From: Clostridia bacterium
GTDB lineage: Bacteria > Bacillota > Clostridia > Christensenellales > Maliibacteriaceae
Direction: 5' to 3'
Assembly: GCA_017935825.1 (NCBI GenBank)
Contig: JAGBGW010000049.1
Coordinates: forward strand, 1 to 9,570
DNA length: 9,570 bases
The notes below the pieces were generated by a model, which was not told the DNA's origin, made no database searches, and saw only the letters and a list, made by a program, of their open reading frames with translations. A program made the translations under genes and the position numbers. Positions 1 through 5,113 of the stretch are shown here, piece by piece (position 1 is the first letter of the stretch; every line of letters begins with the position of its first letter).

Positions 1-115
1 ATACGGACATGTCGCCGCCGATATGGATGTTGATGTGGTTGCAAAGGCGGATCAGCTGCTCACGAATGGTCAGAGACTTGCCTTCCAACAGTTTTACAGT
101 GTTGGTGTCAGCCAA
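1..115 (-). CDS. Transketolase-like protein, N-terminal fragment (runs off the window)
   Basis: Only the first 38 codons are present. The reading frame opens at a TTG codon (113-115); AGAGGTG lies 7 bases upstream of it, and no in-frame ATG or GTG fits better. The peptide begins M-A-D-T-N-T-V-K and contains LTIREQLIRLC followed by HIGGDMSV. Transketolases (thiamine-diphosphate enzymes of the pentose phosphate pathway) and their split N-terminal subunits begin in a similar way: a helix with I-R-x-x-I-I/L, then a G-H-x-G-G-S/D-L/M-S segment that lines the cofactor site. A family call from 38 residues is tentative; the existence of a gene is better supported, because a promoter and a ribosome binding site precede it. 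It is divergent from the CpXC gene at 278. Confidence 0.5.
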   Translation of the reverse strand, partial: MADTNTVKLLEGKSLTIREQLIRLCNHINIHIGGDMSV

Positions 116-175
116 AATAAAACACCTCTTTCTTCAATTTTGCGCATGTAAACAATGACATGGCGATTTGGCTTT

Positions 176-204
176 ATTATTTCATTTTTTATGTCCGATT
201 GCAA
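176..204 (-). promoter_or_regulatory. Sigma-A type promoter for the minus-strand transketolase-like gene
   Basis: On the minus strand, TTGCAA (199-204) and AATAAT (176-181) are separated by 17 bases. The element lies about 60 bases upstream of the TTG start at 115. The region is AT-rich and is shared with the oppositely directed promoter near 236. Confidence 0.55.
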
Positions 205-232
205 GGTTTTCCACACAATTTCCTGTGTTTCG

Positions 233-241
233 TGCTATACT
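233..241 (+). promoter_or_regulatory. Extended -10 promoter for the CpXC gene
   Basis: TGC-TATACT is an extended -10 element (TG one base before the hexamer), 36 bases upstream of the ATG at 278. No good -35 hexamer is visible at 16-18 bases, which is tolerated when the TG extension is present. It forms a divergent pair with the promoter at 176-204. Confidence 0.5.
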
Positions 242-277
242 TTTTGTAAAATGATGGTTTCAAAGGAATGATTGAAT

Positions 278-931
278 ATGCTGGACGATCGTACTTCCAT
301 TACCTGCCCTGCCTGCGGTGAAACCGTGCAGGCGCCCGTGTATACTTCCGTCAACGTGACGGCAAATCCTGCCCAAAAGCGCGGTGTGCTGGATGGGGAA
401 CTTTTCACCTGCACCTGCCCCATATGCGGTCAGGAGACCCGACTTGTGTACCCCTTTTTGTATCACGACATGCAAAAAAGAGTGATGCTCTACTTCTGCC
501 CCGAGGGCTTTGATGTGGATTTGGAAGAGCTCAACGAGCAGATGGAATACGATTCCCCCTTCGGCGGCTCGGGCTACACACTGCGCAACTGTGTAAGCTA
601 CGAGATGTTACTGGAAAAAATCCGCATCTTCGATATGGAGCTGGATGACCGCGTGGTGGAGCTTTGCAAGCTGGTGTTGATGGATGAACTTGCAGAAGAA
701 CATCCCGAACTGGACGTCAAGCGCGCCCTGATCGACGTGCGCGGCGAGCAAATTTACATCGCCTTCATCGACGTGGACGGCGACGTCTTCGCCATCGAGC
801 TGCCCGATGACGTCTATAACCGAATCTACGACCTGTACTTCGACGTGGTGGAAGAATACACCGACGAAGGCTTTGCCCTCATTGATTCGGACTGGGCGGT
901 GCAGACCGTAAGGTATGCAATGATGGGATAA
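278..931 (+). CDS. CpXC-family zinc-ribbon protein
   Basis: This is a predicted soluble 217-residue protein. It begins with a zinc ribbon made of two CPxC knuckles, C10-P-A-C13 and C47-P-I-C50, the signature of the CpXC domain family (function unknown, common in Clostridia). The rest is acidic and has no membrane segment; residues about 70-215 look like a mixed alpha/beta domain with many D/E residues. The start was set at ATG 278 because AAAGGA (262-267) lies 10 bases upstream; a TTG two codons earlier (272) would be only 4 bases from it. The stop codon lies in the loop of a perfect 12-bp hairpin (916-944), followed by a mini-hairpin array and a terminator, so the gene is probably monocistronic. 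The family call is good; the role is unknown. Confidence 0.85.
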   Translation: MLDDRTSITCPACGETVQAPVYTSVNVTANPAQKRGVLDGELFTCTCPICGQETRLVYPFLYHDMQKRVMLYFCPEGFDVDLEELNEQMEYDSPFGGSGYTLRNCVSYEMLLEKIRIFDMELDDRVVELCKLVLMDELAEEHPELDVKRALIDVRGEQIYIAFIDVDGDVFAIELPDDVYNRIYDLYFDVVEEYTDEGFALIDSDWAVQTVRYAMMG

Positions 932-1040
932 ACCCATCATTGCAGTGAAATCTTGCCTCACGGCAAGCTGAAATCCATCCCCTCGGACGGATGAAATCAT
1001 CTTCGATGATGAAATATTCCCTGCGGGAATGTGGTGATTT
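916..1040 (+). repeat. Mini-hairpin array 1 (stop-codon hairpin plus four units)
   Basis: It opens with a perfect 12-bp inverted repeat (916-927 with 933-944) whose loop holds the TAA stop of the CpXC gene. Four short units follow, each a 7-base linker (GTGAAAT, CTGAAAT or ATGAAAT) plus a small palindrome: CTTGCC-tcac-GGCAAG (952-967), TCC-cctc-GGA within a longer imperfect stem (973-992), ATCATC-ttc-GATGAT (996-1010) and ATTCCC-tgc-GGGAAT (1016-1030). A degenerate linker ends the array near 1040. The stems differ from one another but each is self-complementary. The array lies between the stop codon and the terminator, so it should be transcribed as 3' untranslated RNA. It resembles the arrays at 2044-2175 and 3457-3565. 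Confidence 0.8.
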
Positions 1041-1116
1041 CTTCAAATAATCAAACAGGCGCGTGCGTTCATGCGTCTGTTTTTGCATCTTTCTTTGTGC
1101 AAATTGTATACTTTCC

Positions 1117-1144
1117 AAAACACCTTTTCAAAGGTGTTTTTTTT
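1117..1144 (+). terminator. Rho-independent terminator after the CpXC gene and array 1
   Basis: AAAACACCTTT (1117-1127) pairs with AAAGGTGTTTT (1130-1140), and the strand ends in a run of eight T (1137-1144). This is a classical terminator for plus-strand transcripts coming from 278. A TATACT at 1107-1112, with TTGCAT 18 bases upstream, could also start a short transcript into this hairpin, making it a possible attenuator for the next gene; that is speculative. Confidence 0.75.
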
Positions 1145-1160
1145 ACTGTATAATTACAGT
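1125..1160 (+). promoter_or_regulatory. Promoter of the aldo/keto reductase gene with an overlapping operator-like dyad
   Basis: The -10 is a consensus TATAAT (1149-1154). The -35 is weak (TTTCAA at 17 bases or TTTTCA at 18 bases) and lies inside the terminator hairpin. A perfect dyad, ACTGTA-taat-TACAGT (1145-1160), is centred on the -10, which is where a repressor would block RNA polymerase. The repressor is not identifiable from the window. The start codon is 34 bases downstream of the dyad. Confidence 0.55.
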
Positions 1161-1194
1161 AACAATCATTCTCATGCGAAGGAGAACGAAACAA

Positions 1195-2046
1195 ATGAAA
1201 AACATCATCCTTTCCAACGGCGTGGAAATGCCGGAGATCGGCTTTGGCACCTGGCAGCTGACGGGCGAAGCAGGTTACCGCGCATTCCGCGAAGCCATCG
1301 AAGTAGGCTATCGTCACTTTGACACCGCAGAAAGCTATGACACCGAGATCGAACTGGGTCAGGCGATTCGTGACAGCGGCATTCCCCGTGAAGAATTCTT
1401 CATCACCAGCAAACTGCCCGGCGAATTCAAGGCTTATGAGATCGCCAAGGCATCCATCGACCAGTCCCTTGAAAGACTTGGCATGGACTACATGGACCTG
1501 TACATCATCCACGCACCCTGGCCCTGGGAAGAAATGGACTCCCCCGACTGGGCGGACGGCAACCTGGAAGCATGGCGTGCCATGACCGAAGCTTACAAAG
1601 CAGGCAAGATCCGCGCCATCGGCGTGTCCAACTTCTCCTACATGGATATGGAGCGCATCTGGGACCGCTGCGAAGTAAAGCCTATGCTCAACCAGATCCA
1701 GCTTCACATTTGCCACGTGGCAGCTTCCACCACCAAGTGGTGTAAAGATCACGGCATGGCAGTTGCCGCTTGGTCTCCCCTGGGCGGCGCACCCTTGATG
1801 GGCAAACCTCCGCTTCCTGAATGGGTCACCGTCAAGTCCTATGCAAAGAAGTACAACGTAACGCCCCAGCAGCTTTGCCTGCGCTTTGCACTGCAGTATG
1901 CAGGCGTGGTCATCGCAAGAACGGGACAGAAGAAGCATATGCTGTCCAACCTGGCAATTCAGGACTTCGAAATCAGCGAAGAAGACATGCTTGCCATGGC
2001 GCAGATCGATCCCTACTGGGCAGGCGGAGAAAAGTCTTTGTATTGA
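1195..2046 (+). CDS. Aldo/keto reductase (NAD(P)H-dependent carbonyl reductase)
   Basis: A cytosolic 283-residue (beta/alpha)8-barrel oxidoreductase that should reduce aldehydes or ketones to alcohols. The opening motif (MPEIGFGTWQL, residues 12-22) is typical of the family. The catalytic tetrad is visible: D43 and Y48 in HFDTAESYDTE, K73 in TSKLPG, and H106 in YIIHAPWP. GVSNF (143-147) is the usual late-barrel signature. Length is normal for the AKR5-like group. Two sites differ from relatives: the QxxxHP segment reads QIQLHICH (168-174), and the IPKS cofactor segment reads IARTGQKKHM (240-249), so it lacks the usual K-S. The start is ATG 1195, 10 bases after AAGGAG; the frame is open back to 1063, but that part crosses the terminator and promoter. 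Substrate unknown. Confidence 0.93.
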   Translation: MKNIILSNGVEMPEIGFGTWQLTGEAGYRAFREAIEVGYRHFDTAESYDTEIELGQAIRDSGIPREEFFITSKLPGEFKAYEIAKASIDQSLERLGMDYMDLYIIHAPWPWEEMDSPDWADGNLEAWRAMTEAYKAGKIRAIGVSNFSYMDMERIWDRCEVKPMLNQIQLHICHVAASTTKWCKDHGMAVAAWSPLGGAPLMGKPPLPEWVTVKSYAKKYNVTPQQLCLRFALQYAGVVIARTGQKKHMLSNLAIQDFEISEEDMLAMAQIDPYWAGGEKSLY

Positions 2047-2175
2047 TCAAATGTTTTCAACATTTGATCAGTGAAATCCGTCCTTCGGATGGGTGAAATA
2101 TTGCTGCGCAATGTGAAATACCGCCTGCGGCGGTGTGAAATTTGCACTGCGTGCAAGTGTAATGTTACGAAGTAA
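2044..2175 (+). repeat. Mini-hairpin array 2 (stop-codon hairpin plus five units)
   Basis: It starts with a perfect 12-bp hairpin (2044-2055 with 2059-2070, loop TTC) whose first three bases are the TGA stop of the aldo/keto reductase gene. Units then follow, each with linker GTGAAAT at 2071, 2093, 2113 and 2135 and GTGTAAT at 2157. The stems are CCGTCC-ttc-GGATGG (one G-U pair), ATTGC-tgc-GCAAT, ACCGCC-tgc-GGCGGT, TTGCAC-tgc-GTGCAA, and a weak TTAC-gaa-GTAA. Spacing is 22, 20, 22 and 22 bases. Loops are nearly always TTC or TGC closed by C-G, so the RNA loop reads c(UUC)g or c(UGC)g. The array lies between the stop codon and the terminator. Confidence 0.85.
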
Positions 2176-2178
2176 AAG

Positions 2179-2212
2179 AAAAAAGAGCAGAAGATATCTT
2201 CTGCTCTTTTTT
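2179..2212. terminator. Bidirectional terminator between convergent genes
   Basis: A perfect 34-base palindrome (17-bp arms, centre between 2195 and 2196) has A-rich and T-rich ends, so it gives a GC-containing stem with a U tract on either strand. It ends plus-strand transcription from the aldo/keto reductase gene and minus-strand transcription from the five-gene run; the stop codon of the last minus gene (2211-2213) overlaps its edge. Confidence 0.9.
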
Positions 2213-2675
2213 ACGTTCCTGATTCGGACAGCCCGATGGCAAGATACACCAGCCATGCAAGGGCGATGATGAGGATGCGTGCCCAGCGGGGCAGCTTTTT
2301 GTTTCGTACCATTAGGACAGTCAGCGGCACGGGGTACATGCAGATCCAGCCCAGAACCCAAAGCCATGTGCGTGATTTTTTCTTCTGCACGGTTTGAATC
2401 GGCTGCGGCGGCATATAGGGCGTGTGCAGGTACTCGCCCTGCTGCACACCCGGCGCGTAACCGCAGTCAGGACAGGCATGGGAATAGTACATTTTTCCGC
2501 AGCGGGGGCAGATCTTTTTTTCCTGACCCACGCGCACACCACATTTTGGGCAGAACATGCCCTCGAATGCATTGCCGCAGTTGTTGCAAAGCTGCTCAAA
2601 TTCATTTCCGCCACAGGAGGGACATACGCTCACTTCGTCCGGCCACTGACGGTCGCAGTATTTGCAGCTTTTCAT
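2211..2675 (-). CDS. Triple zinc-ribbon membrane protein
   Basis: The 154-residue protein carries three four-cysteine zinc ribbons in series: C4/C7 with C18/C21, C30/C33 with C42/C45, and C56/C59 with C68/C71. A proline/glutamine-rich linker (about 78-97) and a basic patch (KKKSR, 98-102) follow, then two hydrophobic segments (about 103-122 and 131-149) that should span the membrane, with the ribbons probably cytosolic. No enzymatic motif is visible; such proteins are annotated as zinc-ribbon domain proteins of unknown role. The start at 2675 is 2 bases after the upstream stop, and its GGAGG lies inside the last codons of the DUF1292 gene, 12 bases upstream, so the two are probably translationally coupled. 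It is the last gene before the terminator. Confidence 0.82.
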   Translation of the reverse strand: MKSCKYCDRQWPDEVSVCPSCGGNEFEQLCNNCGNAFEGMFCPKCGVRVGQEKKICPRCGKMYYSHACPDCGYAPGVQQGEYLHTPYMPPQPIQTVQKKKSRTWLWVLGWICMYPVPLTVLMVRNKKLPRWARILIIALAWLVYLAIGLSESGT

Positions 2676-2677
2676 CT

Positions 2678-2956
2678 TCAGTTGGAGCCTCCGCCGCTCA
2701 TTACATGATTGATGACGGCCTCCACATACTCCCATTCCTCATCGGTCTCGATAGGCAGCATGGTGGAAAGGGTGCCCTTTTCCAGCTGCTCGGGGATGTA
2801 TCTGGAAGCAGAGATGCGGGAAGGATCGCCCACGGGCATATAGACCATGTAATGTGCGCGCCATTCATCGGAATGGAAGGTGAACAGCACCTCGCAGGTC
2901 ATGCGCTGACCGTCTGCGCCCATCATTTCAAAGCGGTTATCGTTGTTGTTTTCCAT
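2678..2956 (-). CDS. DUF1292 family protein (short paralogue)
   Basis: A 92-residue acidic protein without membrane segments or cysteine motif. The pattern D-G-x-x-x-x-x-E-V-L-F-T-F followed by a Y-M-V-Y-M strand (residues about 15-40) matches the DUF1292/YrzB family, whose usual core is D-E-D-G-x-E-x-x-F-E-V-L-x-T-F and then a second strand. Its function is unknown; members are small cytosolic proteins widespread in Firmicutes. Start ATG 2956 has GGAGG 10 bases upstream. It lies 18 bases after a longer DUF1292 gene and 2 bases before the zinc-ribbon gene, in one apparent transcription unit. The C-terminal half (EDEEWEYVEAVINHVM-like region) resembles the equivalent EEQWDWIHQEL region of its neighbour, which supports duplication. 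Confidence 0.75.
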   Translation of the reverse strand: MENNNDNRFEMMGADGQRMTCEVLFTFHSDEWRAHYMVYMPVGDPSRISASRYIPEQLEKGTLSTMLPIETDEEWEYVEAVINHVMSGGGSN

Positions 2957-2974
2957 TGGAATTTTTCCTCCGTA

Positions 2975-3436
2975 TCAAGACAGATAGTTGCCCTGCGCAT
3001 CGGGTGCATACAGGTCGCGATCTTCGTCAAAATCGTCTTCGTCAAACAGGGAGTCGCCGTCAAACAGGCTCGATGCAGAAAACATCTCCCCATCCAAAGA
3101 GCCGCCGTCGTCAAAGTACAACGACGGGATGCCATCTTCATCCAGACCAAACAGTTCCGCCATGGCAGAGGCGATCTTCTCCTTCAATTCCTGATGGATC
3201 CAGTCCCACTGTTCCTCGTTTTCAAGAGGGAAAAGCGGCACCGTTGCGCCTTCTTCCAGCAGTTCCGTCAGGCAATAGCCTGCCCGAAGGCTTTGGGGCA
3301 CGGGGTCTGCGCCCTCTTCCATATACAGTACAAAAAATTTATCCTCGCGCTCAAAGCACAGCAGCGCGCGGCAGGTATACGCCCTGCCATCTTCGTCCAC
3401 CGCTTCAAACAGCGCTTCGTCAAATGGTGTCTGCAT
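2975..3436 (-). CDS. DUF1292 family protein with acidic C-terminal tail
   Basis: A 153-residue protein. Residues 12-70 carry a DUF1292-like core (VDEDGRAYTCRALLCF, then FFVLYMEEG), and residues 73-95 are a predicted helix (EEQWDWIHQELKEKI). From about 98 onward the chain is low in complexity and very acidic (clusters of D/E around 108-111 and 131-141), probably disordered. Start ATG 3436 is preceded at 8 bases by a strong AGGAGG (3445-3450). The frame is open upstream to 3598, but that extension translates mini-hairpin array 3 and was rejected. Paralogue of the next gene (2678-2956). Function unknown. Confidence 0.75.
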   Translation of the reverse strand: MQTPFDEALFEAVDEDGRAYTCRALLCFEREDKFFVLYMEEGADPVPQSLRAGYCLTELLEEGATVPLFPLENEEQWDWIHQELKEKIASAMAELFGLDEDGIPSLYFDDGGSLDGEMFSASSLFDGDSLFDEDDFDEDRDLYAPDAQGNYLS

Positions 3437-3456
3437 TGCATCCACCTCCTTGATAG

Positions 3457-3565
3457 TCGGACGACAAGTCGTCCGAAGTGATGTTTGCCCTTCGGGCAAG
3501 CGATGTTGATTCTTCGAATCAGTGATGTTCGTCCTGCGGACGAGTGATGTTTGCCCTTCGGGCAA
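3457..3565. repeat. Mini-hairpin array 3 (leading hairpin plus four 22-base units)
   Basis: A perfect 9-bp palindrome (3457-3465 with 3468-3476) leads into four units of exactly 22 bases, starting at 3478, 3500, 3522 and 3544. Each has linker GTGATGT (once GCGATGT) and then a 6-bp stem with a 3-base loop: TTGCCC-ttc-GGGCAA, TGATTC-ttc-GAATCA, TCGTCC-tgc-GGACGA and TTGCCC-ttc-GGGCAA again. As in arrays 1 and 2, the long hairpin is at the left end and the loops are TTC or TGC. Here, however, the array lies antiparallel to its surrounding genes: it sits in the 250-base gap between the kinase stop (3687) and the DUF1292 start (3436), ending just upstream of the latter's ribosome binding site. Confidence 0.85.
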
Positions 3566-3604
3566 GTTTTGGTTGGTTGGAAAAGGTTTGATTTTCATCC
3601 TTTT

Positions 3605-3682
3605 CGTAGGGGCTGACGCCCTCGGCAGCCCGAATAACCAAACGTTTGAGACGCACGGGTCGCCGAGGCGTCGACCCCTACG
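3605..3682. repeat. Palindromic GTAGGGGC element A, downstream of the kinase gene
   Basis: CGTAGGGGCTGACGCC... at the left end matches the reverse complement of ...GGCGTCGACCCCTACG at the right end over about 27 bases with a few differences, around a 24-base AT-rich core. It begins 5 bases past the kinase stop codon. Related ends occur in elements B (4540-4636) and C (5435-5460). Such GTAGGGGCG...CGCCC palindromes are common interspersed elements in clostridial genomes (general knowledge; copy number here not checked). It has no T tract, so it is not a standard terminator. Confidence 0.7.
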
Positions 3683-3686
3683 GTTT

Positions 3687-4523
3687 TTATCTTACACCTA
3701 TAATCGTTCTCTTCACGTAACCTTCCACCAGGTCGCGGATATGGTGTCTTGCGTGGCCGATGATGACGGTGGTGCCGTTGGCAAGGGGCTCCTGCAGGAA
3801 CTCAAGCTTGGCTTTTGCGCCGTTGGCGCCGGGGCGGCTTGCGCCCACGCAGTGTTTCTGCATTTGTCGGACATTGAGCAGCACTTCGTCAAGGTTCTTG
3901 CCCGAGATTTCCTCCACCAACGTAGTCGGATCGGTGGGGTCTTCATAGATGCCATCCACGCTGGTCATGATCAAGAGAATCCTCGACTTCATCAGGCTTG
4001 CCACAACGCTTGCGGTCTCGTCGTTGTCGATGCACTCTACGATATGGGCTTCCTCACCGCGCTGCCAGCGCATTTGCATCAGCTCCATATGGCGGTTTTC
4101 GTCATCGCTGACGGCATCGTTGTAGTTGATGATGGGGATGGCATTCTGTGCCTGGGCACGAAGCAGCAGCTGCTTGATATGGGCGCGCTTGGAGGCGTCA
4201 TTGAAATGCTGATGCTCCACCAACACCTGCCGCACAGAATACTGGGGCGAGATGAATCGGCGGTAGGTCTCCATCAAAATGGCCTGACCCTGCGCCGCGT
4301 AGTCGGTCTTGGCAAATGCATCCTCGGAAGGAAGCATCACGCCGTTTCTCTTATAATAATCCAGTCGCCCGATCTCGGTTGCGCCGGAAGAGACCCAGAT
4401 CATGCCGGGCTTCAGCTCCGCACCAAGACGGGAAAAGATATTGTAGTCGATATCCTGATCCTCTCTTCGGATCAGCGCCATGGAGCCGATCTTACCCACC
4501 AGCTCGCAGTCAAATACAGCCAT
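3687..4523 (-). CDS. Amino acid kinase family protein, glutamate-5-kinase-like
   Basis: A 278-residue cytosolic kinase of the amino acid kinase fold, which phosphorylates a carboxylate or phosphate with ATP. Glutamate-5-kinase-like landmarks are in order: WVSSGATEIG (43-52), PIINYNDAVS (130-139, compare P-I-I-N-E-N-D-x-V-S), IDNDE (165-169), LLIMTSVDGIY (183-193) for the nucleotide, and GAKAKLEF (235-242), where the family has G-x-x-T/A-K. There is no C-terminal PUA domain. The N-terminus is unusual: GKIGSMALIRRED in place of the canonical V-V-K-x-G-S. No proA or proC is in the window, so proline synthesis is not supported; UMP kinase or another acceptor is possible. Start ATG 4523 has GGAG 6 bases upstream. 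It is flanked by palindromic elements on both sides. Confidence 0.78.
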   Translation of the reverse strand: MAVFDCELVGKIGSMALIRREDQDIDYNIFSRLGAELKPGMIWVSSGATEIGRLDYYKRNGVMLPSEDAFAKTDYAAQGQAILMETYRRFISPQYSVRQVLVEHQHFNDASKRAHIKQLLLRAQAQNAIPIINYNDAVSDDENRHMELMQMRWQRGEEAHIVECIDNDETASVVASLMKSRILLIMTSVDGIYEDPTDPTTLVEEISGKNLDEVLLNVRQMQKHCVGASRPGANGAKAKLEFLQEPLANGTTVIIGHARHHIRDLVEGYVKRTIIGVR

Positions 4524-4539
4524 ATTGATCTCCTTTTTT

Positions 4540-4636
4540 CGGGTCGACGAGGGCGTACCCAAAGGGCACACGATCGACCCCTACAAATAATTGGTTTATC
4601 TCAAATATCGTAGGGGCGGGCGTCTTCGACCGCCCT
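4540..4636. repeat. Palindromic GTAGGGGC element B, upstream of the kinase gene
   Basis: This consists of two GC-rich palindromic ends around an AT-rich core (about 4585-4609). The left end has GGGTCGA (4541-4547) facing TCGACCC (4574-4580), with an inner GTACCC-aaa-GGGCAC stem. The right end has GGGCGG (4614-4619) facing CCGCCC (4630-4635). CCCCTAC (4578-4584) and GTAGGGG (4610-4616) face each other across the core, as in element A. It occupies most of the 124-base gap between the kinase start and the membrane protein stop. Confidence 0.65.
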
Positions 4637-4647
4637 AAAATACGGTG

Positions 4648-5082
4648 TTAAACTTTCTTTTCAAACTTATTCTTGCAATAAGGGCAGGTGATTCGGATTT
4701 TTCCCTTGCCCTTGGGCACGCGCACTCTGGTTTTGCAGGCAGGGCATTTGGGGAAAACGTGGGTGGATCTCGCCGCACGGCGATCCAGAAAATCGTTATA
4801 GGCTTTGGAGGATTTCTCCCATGCCTTTTTGCATTTTTCAAAGAACTTGACGAAAATCTCGTTTTCCTTATCGCGGACGGAAAGGTTTTTGCTCAGTGCC
4901 CGAAGCAGGAACAGCGCAAGGAACGCCAGCATCACCGCATTTACTGCCCAGTGGCCCACAAACATTCCAACCACGCGGCAAATCAGCACGCATACAAGCA
5001 GTGCCCAGCCCAGTGCATCCATGCCGCGGCGGCCCTGGAAAAAATCTTTGATTTTTATAAGCCACGGAGGCATGACAAACAT
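4648..5082 (-). CDS. Two-helix membrane protein with C-terminal zinc ribbon
   Basis: A 144-residue protein of unrecognised family. After a short amphipathic N-terminus, two hydrophobic stretches (about 23-42 and 46-62) should form a membrane hairpin. A charged helical segment follows (about 66-102, rich in K/E, possibly coiled coil). The chain ends in a zinc ribbon with two CPxC knuckles, C113/C116 and C133/C136, separated by a basic strand (TRVRVPKGKGKIRIT), presumably cytosolic and able to contact nucleic acid or an acidic partner; that last point is inference. ATG 5082 has AAGGAG 10 bases upstream; M4 is an alternative start. Its leader is the structured RNA at 5114-5389, so it is either regulated by that RNA or simply lies downstream of it. 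Confidence 0.75.
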   Translation of the reverse strand: MFVMPPWLIKIKDFFQGRRGMDALGWALLVCVLICRVVGMFVGHWAVNAVMLAFLALFLLRALSKNLSVRDKENEIFVKFFEKCKKAWEKSSKAYNDFLDRRAARSTHVFPKCPACKTRVRVPKGKGKIRITCPYCKNKFEKKV

Positions 5083-5113
5083 TTTCGCAGTTCTCCTTTT
5101 CTATAATGAAGGG

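Noticed and set aside
1063..1194. Upstream extension of the aldo/keto reductase frame (44 extra codons)
   Set aside because: It would be translated through the terminator and promoter; the ATG at 1195 has the proper ribosome site and matches the family N-terminus.
2279..3481. A 400-codon plus-strand open frame
   Set aside because: It is antisense to the zinc-ribbon and two DUF1292 genes and has no ribosome site or domain; it is a shadow frame.
3457..3565. CRISPR array
   Set aside because: The period is regular, but the constant part is only 7 bases and the variable parts are themselves palindromes; there are no cas genes and no long direct repeat.
3437..3598. Upstream extension of the long DUF1292 frame (54 extra codons)
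   Set aside because: It is the translation of mini-hairpin array 3, with repeated LPEGQTSL; the strong AGGAGG fixes the start at 3436.
3522..4613. A 363-codon plus-strand open frame
   Set aside because: It is antisense to the kinase gene and crosses the repeat elements; no family is recognisable.
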